Assembly (NCBI RefSeq): GCF_041262525.1
Contig: NZ_JBGCCK010000029.1
Location: 24,750-88,749 of the forward strand
Reading direction: 5' to 3'
Length of the DNA stretch: 64,000 nt
DNA from: Streptacidiphilus sp041262525
GTDB taxonomy: Bacteria; Actinomycetota; Actinomycetes; Streptomycetales; Streptomycetaceae
Under the pieces are notes generated by a model. It searched no databases, had not been told where the DNA came from, and saw only the letters and a list, made by a program, of their open reading frames with translations. The translations under genes were made by a program, and so were the position numbers. Position 1 is the stretch's first letter. Every line of letters begins with the position of its first letter. Positions 17,610-25,238 of this stretch are shown here, one piece after another.

Positions 17610-19202
17610 CTACTGCGGAGGGTTGCCGTGCTTCCTGGCGGGCGTTTCGGCGTGCTTGGAGCGCAGCATCCCGAGCGAGCGGATGAGCACCTGTCGGGTG
17701 TCGGCGGGGTCGATGACGTCGTCGATCAGCCCCCGCTCCGCCGCATAGTAGGGGTACATCAGTTCAGCCTTGTACTCCTTGACCATGCGCGCCCGCATCA
17801 CCCCCGGGTCGTCGGCCGCGGCGATCTGCCGGCGGAAGATGACGTTGGCGGCGCCCTCGGCGCCCATCACCGCGACCTCGTTGGTCGGCCAGGCGTAGGT
17901 CAGGTCGGCGCCGATGGACTGGGAGTCCATCACGATGTACGCGCCGCCGTAGGCCTTGCGCAGTACCAGGGAGATGCGCGGCACGGTCGCGTTGCAGTAC
18001 GCGTAGAGCAACTTGGCGCCGTGGCGGATGATCCCGCCGTGTTCCTGATCCACCCCCGGGAGGAACCCGGGGACGTCCAGCAGTGTCACGATCGGAATGT
18101 TGAAGGCGTCGCACATCTGGATGAAGCGCGCGGCCTTCTCACTCGCCTTGATGTCCAGCACGCCCGCCAGCACCTGCGGCTGGTTGGCGACGATGCCCAC
18201 CACCTGCCCGTTGATCCGGGTCAGGGCGCAGATGATGTTGCGTCCCCACTGCTCGTGCACCTCGAGGTACTCGCCGTCGTCGACGATCTGCTCGATCACC
18301 GCGGTCATGTCGTACGGGCGGCCCCCGTCGGCCGGCACCAGGTCCAGCAGCGCCTCGGACCGCCGGGTGGGGGAGTCGGTGGGTGGGACGTACGGCGGGT
18401 GCTCGCGGTTGTTCTGAGGCAGCATCGACAGCAGGTAGCGCACCTCGGCCAGGCAGGTCTCCTCGTCGTCGTAGACGAAGTGCGCAACGCCGGACCTCTC
18501 CGCATGGGCGTCCGCGCCGCCCAGCCCGTTCTGCGTGATCTCCTCGCCGGTGACCGCCTTGACCACGTCCGGGCCGGTGATGAACATCTGCGAGGTGTCG
18601 CGGACCATGAAGACGAAGTCTGTCAGCGCGGGGCTGTAGGCAGCACCGCCCGCGCATGGACCGAGCATCACCGAGATCTGCGGGATGACCCCCGACGCCA
18701 GGGTGTTGCGCCGGAAGATCCCGCCGTAGCCCGCGAGGGCGCTCACTCCCTCCTGGATACGGGCGCCGGCGCCGTCGTTCAGCGACACCAGCGGCGCCCC
18801 CGCCGCGATCGCCTTGTCCATGATCTTGTGGATCTTCTGCGCGTGGGCCTCGCCCAGCGCGCCGCCGAAGATCCGGAAGTCATGCGCGTAGACGAAGACG
18901 GTGCGACCCTCCACCGTTCCCCAGCCGGTGACCACGCCATCCGTGTACGGCCGCTTCTCCTCCAGGCCGAACCCGGTCGCCTGGTGCCGCCGCAGCTGCC
19001 CGACCTCGGTGAACGACCCGGGGTCGAGCAGCAGCTCGATCCGGTCACGCGCGGTCAGCTTGCCCTTGGCGTACTGCGCCTCGGTCGCATTCCGGCTCGG
19101 TCCGGCCAGTGCCTCCGCCCGGATGCCGTGCAGCTCCGCCACGCGACCACGCGCGTCTGCGGGCTCCAACAGGGCTTGGGACGTTTCATTCGGGGCCGTC
19201 AC
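17610..19202 (-). CDS. Acyl-CoA carboxylase carboxyltransferase (beta) subunit
   Basis: The 530-aa protein is a full-length biotin-dependent carboxyltransferase of the propionyl/acetyl-CoA carboxylase beta family. It has the N-terminal ATEAQYAKGKLTARDRIELL and the oxyanion-hole segments SLNDGAGARIQEGV and GPCAGGAAYSPALTDF in the N-domain, and VPGFLPGVDQEHGGIIRHGAKLL in the C-domain (DVPGFLPGVDQE around residue 385). It makes malonyl- or methylmalonyl-CoA for polyketide synthesis. GTG 19202 with GGAGGAAAGCACC is the start. The biotinylated alpha subunit is not in the window and must come from elsewhere. It follows the epsilon gene on the same strand after 62 bp. Confidence 0.9.
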   Translation of the reverse strand: MTAPNETSQALLEPADARGRVAELHGIRAEALAGPSRNATEAQYAKGKLTARDRIELLLDPGSFTEVGQLRRHQATGFGLEEKRPYTDGVVTGWGTVEGRTVFVYAHDFRIFGGALGEAHAQKIHKIMDKAIAAGAPLVSLNDGAGARIQEGVSALAGYGGIFRRNTLASGVIPQISVMLGPCAGGAAYSPALTDFVFMVRDTSQMFITGPDVVKAVTGEEITQNGLGGADAHAERSGVAHFVYDDEETCLAEVRYLLSMLPQNNREHPPYVPPTDSPTRRSEALLDLVPADGGRPYDMTAVIEQIVDDGEYLEVHEQWGRNIICALTRINGQVVGIVANQPQVLAGVLDIKASEKAARFIQMCDAFNIPIVTLLDVPGFLPGVDQEHGGIIRHGAKLLYAYCNATVPRISLVLRKAYGGAYIVMDSQSIGADLTYAWPTNEVAVMGAEGAANVIFRRQIAAADDPGVMRARMVKEYKAELMYPYYAAERGLIDDVIDPADTRQVLIRSLGMLRSKHAETPARKHGNPPQ

Positions 19203-19264
19203 GGTGCTTTCCTCCCTCAGGGCAGGGCCGGGATCGCTGGTGCAGGGGATTCGGACGAGGAGGG

Positions 19265-19513
19265 TCACGCGGCCAGGCCAGGCTCTGCCACAGGCTGCGA
19301 CAGCCCCCCGTGCCAGCTGTACGGGGAGCGGTAGGCCCCCACGGGGTTCTCCGGCCGCCACTTCGGCACCCCGGGCGCATTCTCGTCGTTCTGCTGCTCG
19401 TCCCGCCTGGCCAGCACCGCCCACAAGACGGTGGTCACCGCAGCCAGCTCCTCGTCGTCGGCGTGCCCGCGTTCGATCCGCAGCGCGGGGCCTGCGACGT
19501 GCGCCTCGCTCAT
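19265..19513 (-). CDS. Acyl-CoA carboxylase epsilon subunit
   Basis: The 82-aa protein has the typical epsilon-subunit plan: an N-terminal helix with LRIERGHADDEELAAVTTVL, a variable linker, and the C-terminal tryptophan-containing motif PYSWHGGLSQP. Epsilon subunits stabilise actinobacterial carboxylase complexes and go with one beta subunit, here the next gene downstream. It is divergent from the MFS gene at 19743. Confidence 0.85.
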   Translation of the reverse strand: MSEAHVAGPALRIERGHADDEELAAVTTVLWAVLARRDEQQNDENAPGVPKWRPENPVGAYRSPYSWHGGLSQPVAEPGLAA

Positions 19514-19575
19514 GTTCGCTCCTCTGGTCTCCGGTCACTGTTCGCCGTCGCCCTACAGAAGTGGTCCAGTACCGC

Positions 19576-19628
19576 TTGAGCGCACCGGCGCATCCGGGCA
19601 CGAGCGCACGGCCCTCGGCACGAGCGCC
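19576..19628. promoter_or_regulatory. GAGCGC direct repeats in the carboxylase/MFS divergent promoter
   Basis: Three GAGCGC cores start at 19578, 19602 and 19622, and the last two sit within an 11-bp direct repeat GGCACGAGCGC (19598-19608, 19618-19628). They resemble SARP heptamers (TCGAGCG), but the spacings (24 and 20 bp) are off the usual 11/22 bp. This is a weaker candidate than the site at 21583. Confidence 0.35.
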
Positions 19629-19742
19629 CCAGCTCACGGGCCCAATCAGTTGACGTTCGAGTGAATCCGAGGCGCTGACGTGCACTCTGATTGATGACCG
19701 CGCCCTCAAAATCCCTCCAACCGACCGTAATCCGGAGTCACT

Positions 19743-21173
19743 GTGCGCAAATGGATACCGCTGGCAGCCGTCTCCCTCGGCGCATTCATGCTGCTCGTCG
19801 ATGTCAGCATCGTGAACGTGGCGCTGTCGGACATGTCCGCCGACCTGCGCTCGTCCTTCACCGCCATGCAGTGGGTCGTGGACGTCTACACCCTGACCCT
19901 GGCCGCGATGCTGATGGTCTGCGGCTCGTTCGGCGACCGCCTCGGGCACCGCCGGCTGTACATCTCCGGTCTCCTGCTCTTCGCCGCGGCCTCCCTGGCC
20001 TGCGCCCTCGCCCCGAACGGGGCCACGCTGATCGCGGCCCGCGCAGTCCAGGGCGTCGGCGGGGCGGCGATCATGACCTCGACGACCGCGCTGATCGCCG
20101 CCGCCTACCAGGGCCGCGACCGCGGCACCGCCTTCGGCGTGTGGGGCGCGGTCAACGGCGCGGCCTCGGCCGTCGGCCCGGTCCTCGGCGGCCTGCTGAC
20201 CGACCAGCTCGGGTGGCGGTCCATCTTCCTGATCAACCTGCCCGTCGCGGCCGTCGCGCTCGCGATGACGTTGAACCGTCGCCTCGCGCTGCCGCGCCCA
20301 CACGCGCCCGAGGGGCGCATCGACACCGGTGGGGCGCTGCTGTTCACCGCGTTCGCGGGCGCGCTGACCTACGGGCTGATCGAGAGCGGCGCACGCGGCT
20401 GGGGCAGCCCGACCGTGCTGGTGCCCCTCGTTCTGGCCGCGCTCGCTCTCGCCGCCTTCATCGTGCTGGAGTTGCGGCTCGAGCACCCCCTGCTGGACCT
20501 CACGATGCTGCGCAACCGGAGCTTCAGCGCCCTCCTCGCGGCCGCGATGCTGCTGAGCGCGGCCGCTTTCGCCGAGCTCACCTACACCTCGCTCTGGCTC
20601 CAGCAGGCACTGCACCTCTCGCCGCTCTACGCGGGCCTGGCCGTCGCCCCACTGGCTGCGACGGCCTTCGTCGTCGCCACGACCACCAACCGCTTCCGGC
20701 AGCGGGTTGCCCCGCAGCTCCTGCTGGGCACCGGCCTGGGCCTCATCGGTCTGGGCACGCTCCTGCTCGAACCGGTCTCCGCGACGTCCGGCTGGTCCGC
20801 GCTGCTTCCAGGTCTGATGGTCACCGGTGTCGGCGTCGGCATGTCCACCCCGACGATGATGGCGACCGCACTCGCCGCTGTCGCCCCGCGGCGTATGGGG
20901 ATGGCCTCCGGCGCCCTCAACACCGCCCGCCAACTCGGCTACGCCGTCGGCATCGCGGTCCTCGGCACCATCTTCGAGCAGAGCGTTCACGGCTCCGTGA
21001 CGCGCAGGGCCTACGCGGCGGGTCTGCATCCGGTCTTCCTCACGGCGGCCCTCACCGCGCTGGCGGCGAGCATGATGGTCCTGGCGCTGGTGCGGAAGCC
21101 GCACGAGGTAGACGCCGCCCCTCTCCCGAGTGCGGACGAGAAGGGCGCGCCCGCCGTCAGCCTGAAGGGCTGA
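19743..21173 (+). CDS. MFS drug exporter, DHA2 (14-helix) family
   Basis: The 476-aa protein has 14 hydrophobic segments and DHA2 signatures: LVDVSIVNVALSDM in helix 1, the motif A-like GDRLGHRRLY after helix 2, and motif C-like GAVNGAASAVGPVLGGLL in helix 5. Such proteins export drugs using proton antiport and often sit in clusters as self-resistance genes. The start is GTG 19743. It is divergent from the carboxylase genes and shares their regulatory gap, and it runs towards a convergent DUF6059-like gene. Confidence 0.88.
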   Translation: MRKWIPLAAVSLGAFMLLVDVSIVNVALSDMSADLRSSFTAMQWVVDVYTLTLAAMLMVCGSFGDRLGHRRLYISGLLLFAAASLACALAPNGATLIAARAVQGVGGAAIMTSTTALIAAAYQGRDRGTAFGVWGAVNGAASAVGPVLGGLLTDQLGWRSIFLINLPVAAVALAMTLNRRLALPRPHAPEGRIDTGGALLFTAFAGALTYGLIESGARGWGSPTVLVPLVLAALALAAFIVLELRLEHPLLDLTMLRNRSFSALLAAAMLLSAAAFAELTYTSLWLQQALHLSPLYAGLAVAPLAATAFVVATTTNRFRQRVAPQLLLGTGLGLIGLGTLLLEPVSATSGWSALLPGLMVTGVGVGMSTPTMMATALAAVAPRRMGMASGALNTARQLGYAVGIAVLGTIFEQSVHGSVTRRAYAAGLHPVFLTAALTALAASMMVLALVRKPHEVDAAPLPSADEKGAPAVSLKG

Positions 21174-21263
21174 GGCATGAAGTCCCGGTCGTTCCGGCCG
21201 ACTTCCGGTAACGGACATCTGCCCGAGGCCCGGCAGACCCCCTCCGACGAGACCGCCTCGGGA

Positions 21264-21545
21264 TCAGCGGTACCGGTCCAGGTCGGGTCCGTCGCCTTCT
21301 GCCCCCACCTCGCTCATCTCGCGGACCAGTCGGAGTTCCAGCGCGGTCAGCGGCAGACCGGTCAGCCGCTCCGGGTGGCCGGGGGGAGGCTCGTCCAAAG
21401 GCCGCTCCCAGGTCGCCACGCACGCGGCGGCATAAGGGTCTCCGAGGGCGTGCAGCATCCCGTAGAAGACCAGGCGGTTCCACAGATCACGCGCCGCACA
21501 GCGGAGCAGGCCGCGTAGAGACCTGACCGGCCGAAACACCGTCAT
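21264..21545 (-). CDS. Small DUF6059-like protein
   Basis: The 93-aa protein has an N-terminal basic/hydrophobic part (RDLWNRLVFYGMLHALGD) and the later signature PPPGHPERLTGLPLTALE, which I recall from DUF6059 proteins, small proteins found beside SARP-controlled Streptomyces clusters. The function is unknown. It is divergent from the aromatase/cyclase gene and shares with it the SARP-type operator at 21583-21648. Confidence 0.6.
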   Translation of the reverse strand: MTVFRPVRSLRGLLRCAARDLWNRLVFYGMLHALGDPYAAACVATWERPLDEPPPGHPERLTGLPLTALELRLVREMSEVGAEGDGPDLDRYR

Positions 21546-21582
21546 CGCTCAATACCTCCGACGCGACCGTCCGCCGTCGCGC

Positions 21583-21648
21583 TCGAGCCCGTGTCGGAGC
21601 CCGGTGGAGCGCGCTTTGCCCGAGCGGGGCGCGAGCCCGGTTCGAGCG
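21583..21648. promoter_or_regulatory. SARP-type operator: heptamers at 11-bp intervals
   Basis: Two triplets of TCGAGC-like heptamers are each spaced exactly 11 bp: TCGAGCC (21583), TCGGAGC (21594), TGGAGCG (21605); and CCGAGCG (21620), GCGAGCC (21631), TCGAGCG (21642). DnrI/ActII-ORF4-type SARPs bind such repeats. The site lies about 100 bp before the aromatase/cyclase ATG and about 40 bp before the divergent DUF6059-like gene, so one of the two SARPs here probably activates this module. Confidence 0.65.
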
Positions 21649-21744
21649 GTCCCGGTCATGGTCGAGGGATGGCTGCCGGCAGCGGCAGCGGCTGCGGCGG
21701 GAACGGGGTGCGGCGGAGAAGGTTCGAAGACGGAGGATGCGCGG

Positions 21745-22701
21745 ATGATGCCGGATGCGCGAGTGCACCGTGTGGTCTGCGAAGCAACCGCCGCGGCGCC
21801 GCCCGGCGTGCTGTACGCCCTGATCGCCGACGTGTCCCGTTGGCCCCTGCTCTTTCCGTCCTTCGTCCACGTGGAGCAGCTGGACTTCGACGGGACCCGG
21901 GAGCGGCTGCGCATCTGGGCCGTCGTGGGCGACACGGTCGCGTCATGGGTGTCCAGCAGACGCCTGGACGCCGGGCGGCGATGCGTGGAGTTCCGGCAGG
22001 ACGTGCCGGCCGAGCCGCTGGAGTCGATGACCGGCCTGTGGACGGTGGAGCCGCTCGGCGACGGCTCCAAGGTCACTCTGGAGTGCGCCTTCGTCGTCGG
22101 CGGCGACGCGCCGGACGACGTGGCCAGGGTGCACCGGATCACCCACGCCGGCAAGCGTGCCCAGCTCGACCGGCTGGTCTGGCTCGCCGAGCGCTGGGCG
22201 CGGTTGGATCGCCTCACCCTGCGCGTCGAGGAGGCCGTGCATGTCAAGGCCCCCGCCGAGCTGCTTCTCGACTTCCTGCACCGGGCCGAGGCCTGGCCTG
22301 GTGAACTGCCGCATGTGAGGACGTTGGAGGTGTCGGAGGACACCCCGGGCGTCCAGGTCATGTCGATCGGCAGCCTGGCCGCCGACGGCAGCGCTCGACG
22401 CACCAAGTCCGTCAGGATCTGCTTCCCTGGGGCCGGCCTGATCGTCTACAAGCACACTGAGACCCTCCCGCTGCTGGCTGCGTACACCGGCGAGGTGTCG
22501 ATCGAGCCCGACGAGTCCGGCGTCAACCTCGTCAGCCGACACCAAGCGCTGCTGGACGAGGAGGCCATCACGCCTCACTTGGGCGAGAGCGCCGGCCTGG
22601 CGGAGGCTGCCGAGCACATGCGCGAGGAGCTCAGCCGGTTCGGCCGCCTGGTGCTGGACCAGGCCGTGCGGTCCGCCACGAGCGCGGTGCGTGTCCTATG
22701 A
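21745..22701 (+). CDS. Di-domain polyketide aromatase/cyclase (SRPBCC)
   Basis: The 318-aa protein contains two START/SRPBCC domains (about 5-150 and 165-315). The first has VHRVVCEATAAAPPGVLYAL and ADVSRWPLLFPSFVHVE; the second has VEEAVHVKAPAELLLDFLHR and AEAWPGELPHVR. This is the plan of di-domain aromatase/cyclases acting on poly-beta-ketone chains. ATG 21745 follows CGGAGG at the right distance, and the frame upstream overlaps the SARP operator, so earlier starts are unlikely. No type II PKS minimal genes are in the window. It might act on the THN/flaviolin pathway, on a PKS outside the window, or be a relic. Confidence 0.8.
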   Translation: MMPDARVHRVVCEATAAAPPGVLYALIADVSRWPLLFPSFVHVEQLDFDGTRERLRIWAVVGDTVASWVSSRRLDAGRRCVEFRQDVPAEPLESMTGLWTVEPLGDGSKVTLECAFVVGGDAPDDVARVHRITHAGKRAQLDRLVWLAERWARLDRLTLRVEEAVHVKAPAELLLDFLHRAEAWPGELPHVRTLEVSEDTPGVQVMSIGSLAADGSARRTKSVRICFPGAGLIVYKHTETLPLLAAYTGEVSIEPDESGVNLVSRHQALLDEEAITPHLGESAGLAEAAEHMREELSRFGRLVLDQAVRSATSAVRVL

Positions 22702-22964
22702 GTCTGTTTCCTCGCGAGCCGACCGCGGGCGTCGAACCATGGCGGCGAGTGGTGCGCCGGATCCTCCTGGGCGGCCGTCGCGTGGCGATCCGGCGAGGCT
22801 TGCTCGGACTGCGGTCCGCCTGCGACTCCCTCCGGCGTCGGCCGGCCGCACCCGAGACGCTGTCAGGATGCCGTCACGACGCGGTCAGCGGGTTGCTCCA
22901 CCCCTCGGTCGGGAGCACCGTGCTCACGGGCATGCCGCTACCGATCCGAAGGGAGGAGGAGCCC

Positions 22965-24404
22965 ATGGCGAGCCAGAGGAACCCGCGCGCAGTGCCCCGG
23001 CGCACCGGCCCCGGCGCCAGCCTGGATCGCGGCAGCCGACTGCCCGTCCCGGCGACCTGGCCGCGCTACGACTCGCTCCTCGACTCCCTCGCGCACCCGA
23101 CCAGCGGGCGGCACATCGAACAGTTCACCTGGTGCTGGTACGGGCCGTTGGACGTCCAGCGCTTCACCGCGGCCTGGCAGTCGGTCGTCGACCGCGAGAG
23201 CGTGCTGCGGTCCGCCTTCGCCGGGGAGCCGCCGCACCTCGTCGTCCACGACCGCGCCCGCGCCGAGGTGGCCCGGCACCCGGCGGGGACCATCGACTGG
23301 GATGATCTGCGAGAGCAGGACCGGTTGCGCGGGTTCGACCTGCGACGCCCCTGCCCGCTGCGGATGACCCTGATCGACCCCGACGGGGACGGCGCGCACC
23401 CGGCGGCCCCTCGCCGCGTGCTCGTCACCTTCCACCACGCGCTGCTGGACGCCTGGAGCGTCTCCCGGCTCCTGGAGCGGCTCTGTCGCGCCTACCTTGC
23501 GGGCGGCCTCCTGCCCGGCGGCGAGCGCCGGCCCGACATCCGCGACTGGCTGCGCTGGCTGGAGCGACAGGACACGGACCCGGCGCGGGACTTCTGGACC
23601 CGGGCGGTGCCCGACGGCCCCCTCGCCCTGCTGCCCGCACAGCCGGGTCCGGACACCCTGCAGAGCGGGTACGGCTGCCTCGAGGTGCGGCTGACTGACG
23701 CCGAGGCCCGGGCGGCCGCGCAGTGGGCCGCGGTCCGGGCCATGCCCGACTCCAGCGTGCTGCAGGCCGTATGGGCGCTGCTGCTGTACCGCGCGGCGGG
23801 CCTGCGGGGGAGCGGGCTGGTGGGCTTCGGCGTCACCGTCTCGGGTCGCGGGATCGCTCTGGACTACGCCGAGGGCCTGCTGGGGCCGATGCGCAACTCC
23901 CTGCCGATGGTGGTGCGGGTCGACCCTGCCCAGAGGCTGGACCGGCTGCTGGCCGTGCTGCGGGACCGGGCGCTCGACCTGGCCGCCTACGAATGGGTCC
24001 CCCTCGAGCAGATCGGCGAGTGGACCGGCCGGCCGCCGGACGGACGACTGTTGGACAGTCTGGTCGCCCTGGAGAGCGTCCCGCGCCCGCTCGCCGGTCT
24101 GCGTGCCGAGCTCGCCGACGTCGGTGTCGGAGTGGAGCTCGAGCACGCAAGCGGCGCGCACGGCTCCCTCCCGCTCACCCTGCGAGTTCGTCGGGGCGCC
24201 GACGGCTTGGTGACCCTCACCCTGCTGCACGACCGGTCCCGGATCTCCGATGCCGACGCGGCTCTGCTGGCCGACCAATGCGCCCGACTGCTGTGCTACC
24301 TCCCCACCGCCGCCGAGACGGTGACCGTCGCCGACGCCCTGACCGCGCTCGACGGGGAGGAACTGCCCCGCGTCGCTCCGCGTCGGCGGCTCACGCCACC
24401 GTGA
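22965..24404 (+). CDS. Free-standing NRPS-type condensation domain protein
   Basis: From ATG 22965, behind GGGAGGAGGA, the 479-aa protein is a single condensation domain. The active-site motif reads HHALLDA (residues 157-163), with both His and the Asp kept but the final Gly replaced by Ala. Later come DFWTRAVPDGP and GFGVTVSGRGIALDYAEGLLG, a match to the C5-type motif. No adenylation or carrier domain is attached. Such proteins join an acyl or aminoacyl group to a free amine or alcohol. An in-frame ATG at 22698 overlapping the cyclase stop would add 89 residues lacking family similarity; the coupling makes that alternative possible. Confidence 0.8.
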   Translation: MASQRNPRAVPRRTGPGASLDRGSRLPVPATWPRYDSLLDSLAHPTSGRHIEQFTWCWYGPLDVQRFTAAWQSVVDRESVLRSAFAGEPPHLVVHDRARAEVARHPAGTIDWDDLREQDRLRGFDLRRPCPLRMTLIDPDGDGAHPAAPRRVLVTFHHALLDAWSVSRLLERLCRAYLAGGLLPGGERRPDIRDWLRWLERQDTDPARDFWTRAVPDGPLALLPAQPGPDTLQSGYGCLEVRLTDAEARAAAQWAAVRAMPDSSVLQAVWALLLYRAAGLRGSGLVGFGVTVSGRGIALDYAEGLLGPMRNSLPMVVRVDPAQRLDRLLAVLRDRALDLAAYEWVPLEQIGEWTGRPPDGRLLDSLVALESVPRPLAGLRAELADVGVGVELEHASGAHGSLPLTLRVRRGADGLVTLTLLHDRSRISDADAALLADQCARLLCYLPTAAETVTVADALTALDGEELPRVAPRRRLTPP

Positions 24405-24444
24405 TACCGAGATGACGGGGTGTCACACCCCGGAGGAGACACCG

Positions 24445-24585
24445 ATGTTCGACGACTGGCAAGAGTTTCGCGCCAACGCGCTGGCCGTGTTCGACGCCGC
24501 CACGGTGGACGGGGCGCCGCCGCTGCTGCTGGCCGGGGCGGACGAGGACGAGGACTACCGCACCATCGTCCGCGGGATCGACTGA
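24445..24585 (+). CDS. 46-aa acidic peptide after the condensation gene
   Basis: ATG 24445 lies behind CGGAGGAGA at good spacing and opens 46 codons. The peptide starts MFDDWQEFRANALAVFDAA and ends with a strongly acidic patch ADEDEDYRTIVRGID. It shows no signal sequence or cysteines. It lies 40 bp after the condensation gene on the same strand. I do not recognise it; a precursor peptide or a small partner of the condensation protein are both conceivable. Confidence 0.55.
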   Translation: MFDDWQEFRANALAVFDAATVDGAPPLLLAGADEDEDYRTIVRGID

Positions 24586-24814
24586 GCGCCGGCCCGCGCC
24601 GCCCACAGGCGGGAGTCAGGAGCACTCGGACAACGGTGGTCCTGCGCACGCCTGCCGCGCGGGACCTCGACGCGTTCCCGCCGCCTGCCGACTCGGAGCC
24701 GCCCCAGGCCCGCCGGGAGCTCCGGTGCTGCTTCCGAGCCCGACACCCCTCTGTCGCCCACGTGCGAAGACGACTGATCCATCGTCAGGCTCCCGAACCG
24801 AATGGCACCGCGGA

Positions 24815-24923
24815 GTGATCCAGGTCACTCCGATCCACTCTTGGCGCGGAGGCGCCATCCGTGTCACGATTTCAGCACAACGATCCTGCCCAAAAACAGT
24901 TCCAGGCAGTGGATCGAGTGCTG
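24815..24923 (+). promoter_or_regulatory. Repeated regulatory module, copy A (upstream of rppA)
   Basis: The blocks, with offsets from the first base, are GTGATCCAGGTCAC (0), TCTTGGCGC (24), GTGTCACGATTTC (46), GCCCAAAAAC (73) and TCGAGTGCTG (99). The first four recur at the same offsets at 37365 and 49947; the last lies at 99 here and 100 in the other two. GTGA-N6-TCAC is an inverted repeat suited to a dimeric regulator. The fixed spacing suggests promoter plus operator. It lies about 420 bp before the THN synthase gene. Confidence 0.8.
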
Positions 24924-25069
24924 AACCGCCGGCCCGTCAGGCGACCTTCGTGGCGGACAGCTTCCGGCCGCACGTCGGCGAATCACCCCGTACGAGGGCG
25001 TTCTGACGTGACCTCGCCGCCGGCGGCTCCGCCTCACCCTCTGAGATCGACGCCCAGGCCAGTACTGGC

Positions 25070-25102
25070 ACGGCGCCGGCCCTACCGGGCCGGCGCCGTT
25101 TT
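25070..25102 (+). terminator. Intrinsic-type hairpin inside the rppA leader
   Basis: The arms 25070-25082 and 25087-25099 are a perfect 13-bp stem (ACGGCGCCGGCCC) with loop TACC followed by TTTT. It lies downstream of regulatory module A and about 140 bp upstream of rppA, so transcripts from module A would meet it. It may be an attenuator, or rppA may have its own promoter after it. Confidence 0.65.
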
Positions 25103-25238
25103 GGCGTGCCCGCAGGCGGCAGCGGGCCCGGGATCCACCCGTGCTCGCCGCGCGCGGACAGACCGACGAACCGATCAATCCCTCGTCGTACCAGGACCTG
25201 AGCAGACACGTAGCATCTACAGAAAGTAGATTCCAGAT

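Larger units (their letters stand above)
24586..25238. other. Upstream region of the THN synthase gene
   Basis: This 650-bp stretch holds the first copy of the repeated regulatory module (24815-24923) and a terminator-like hairpin (25070-25102), both listed separately. I see no gene. The frame 24861-25229 is Arg/Pro-rich and starts inside the module, so I reject it. Confidence 0.55.

Noticed and set aside
19203..21218. N-terminal extension of the carboxyltransferase frame through the epsilon and MFS genes
   Set aside because: A strong ribosome site and the family N-terminus place the start at 19202; the extension is antisense to the MFS gene.
24861..25229. Possible small gene upstream of rppA
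   Set aside because: It starts inside the repeated regulatory module and reads through the terminator hairpin; the composition is non-protein-like.
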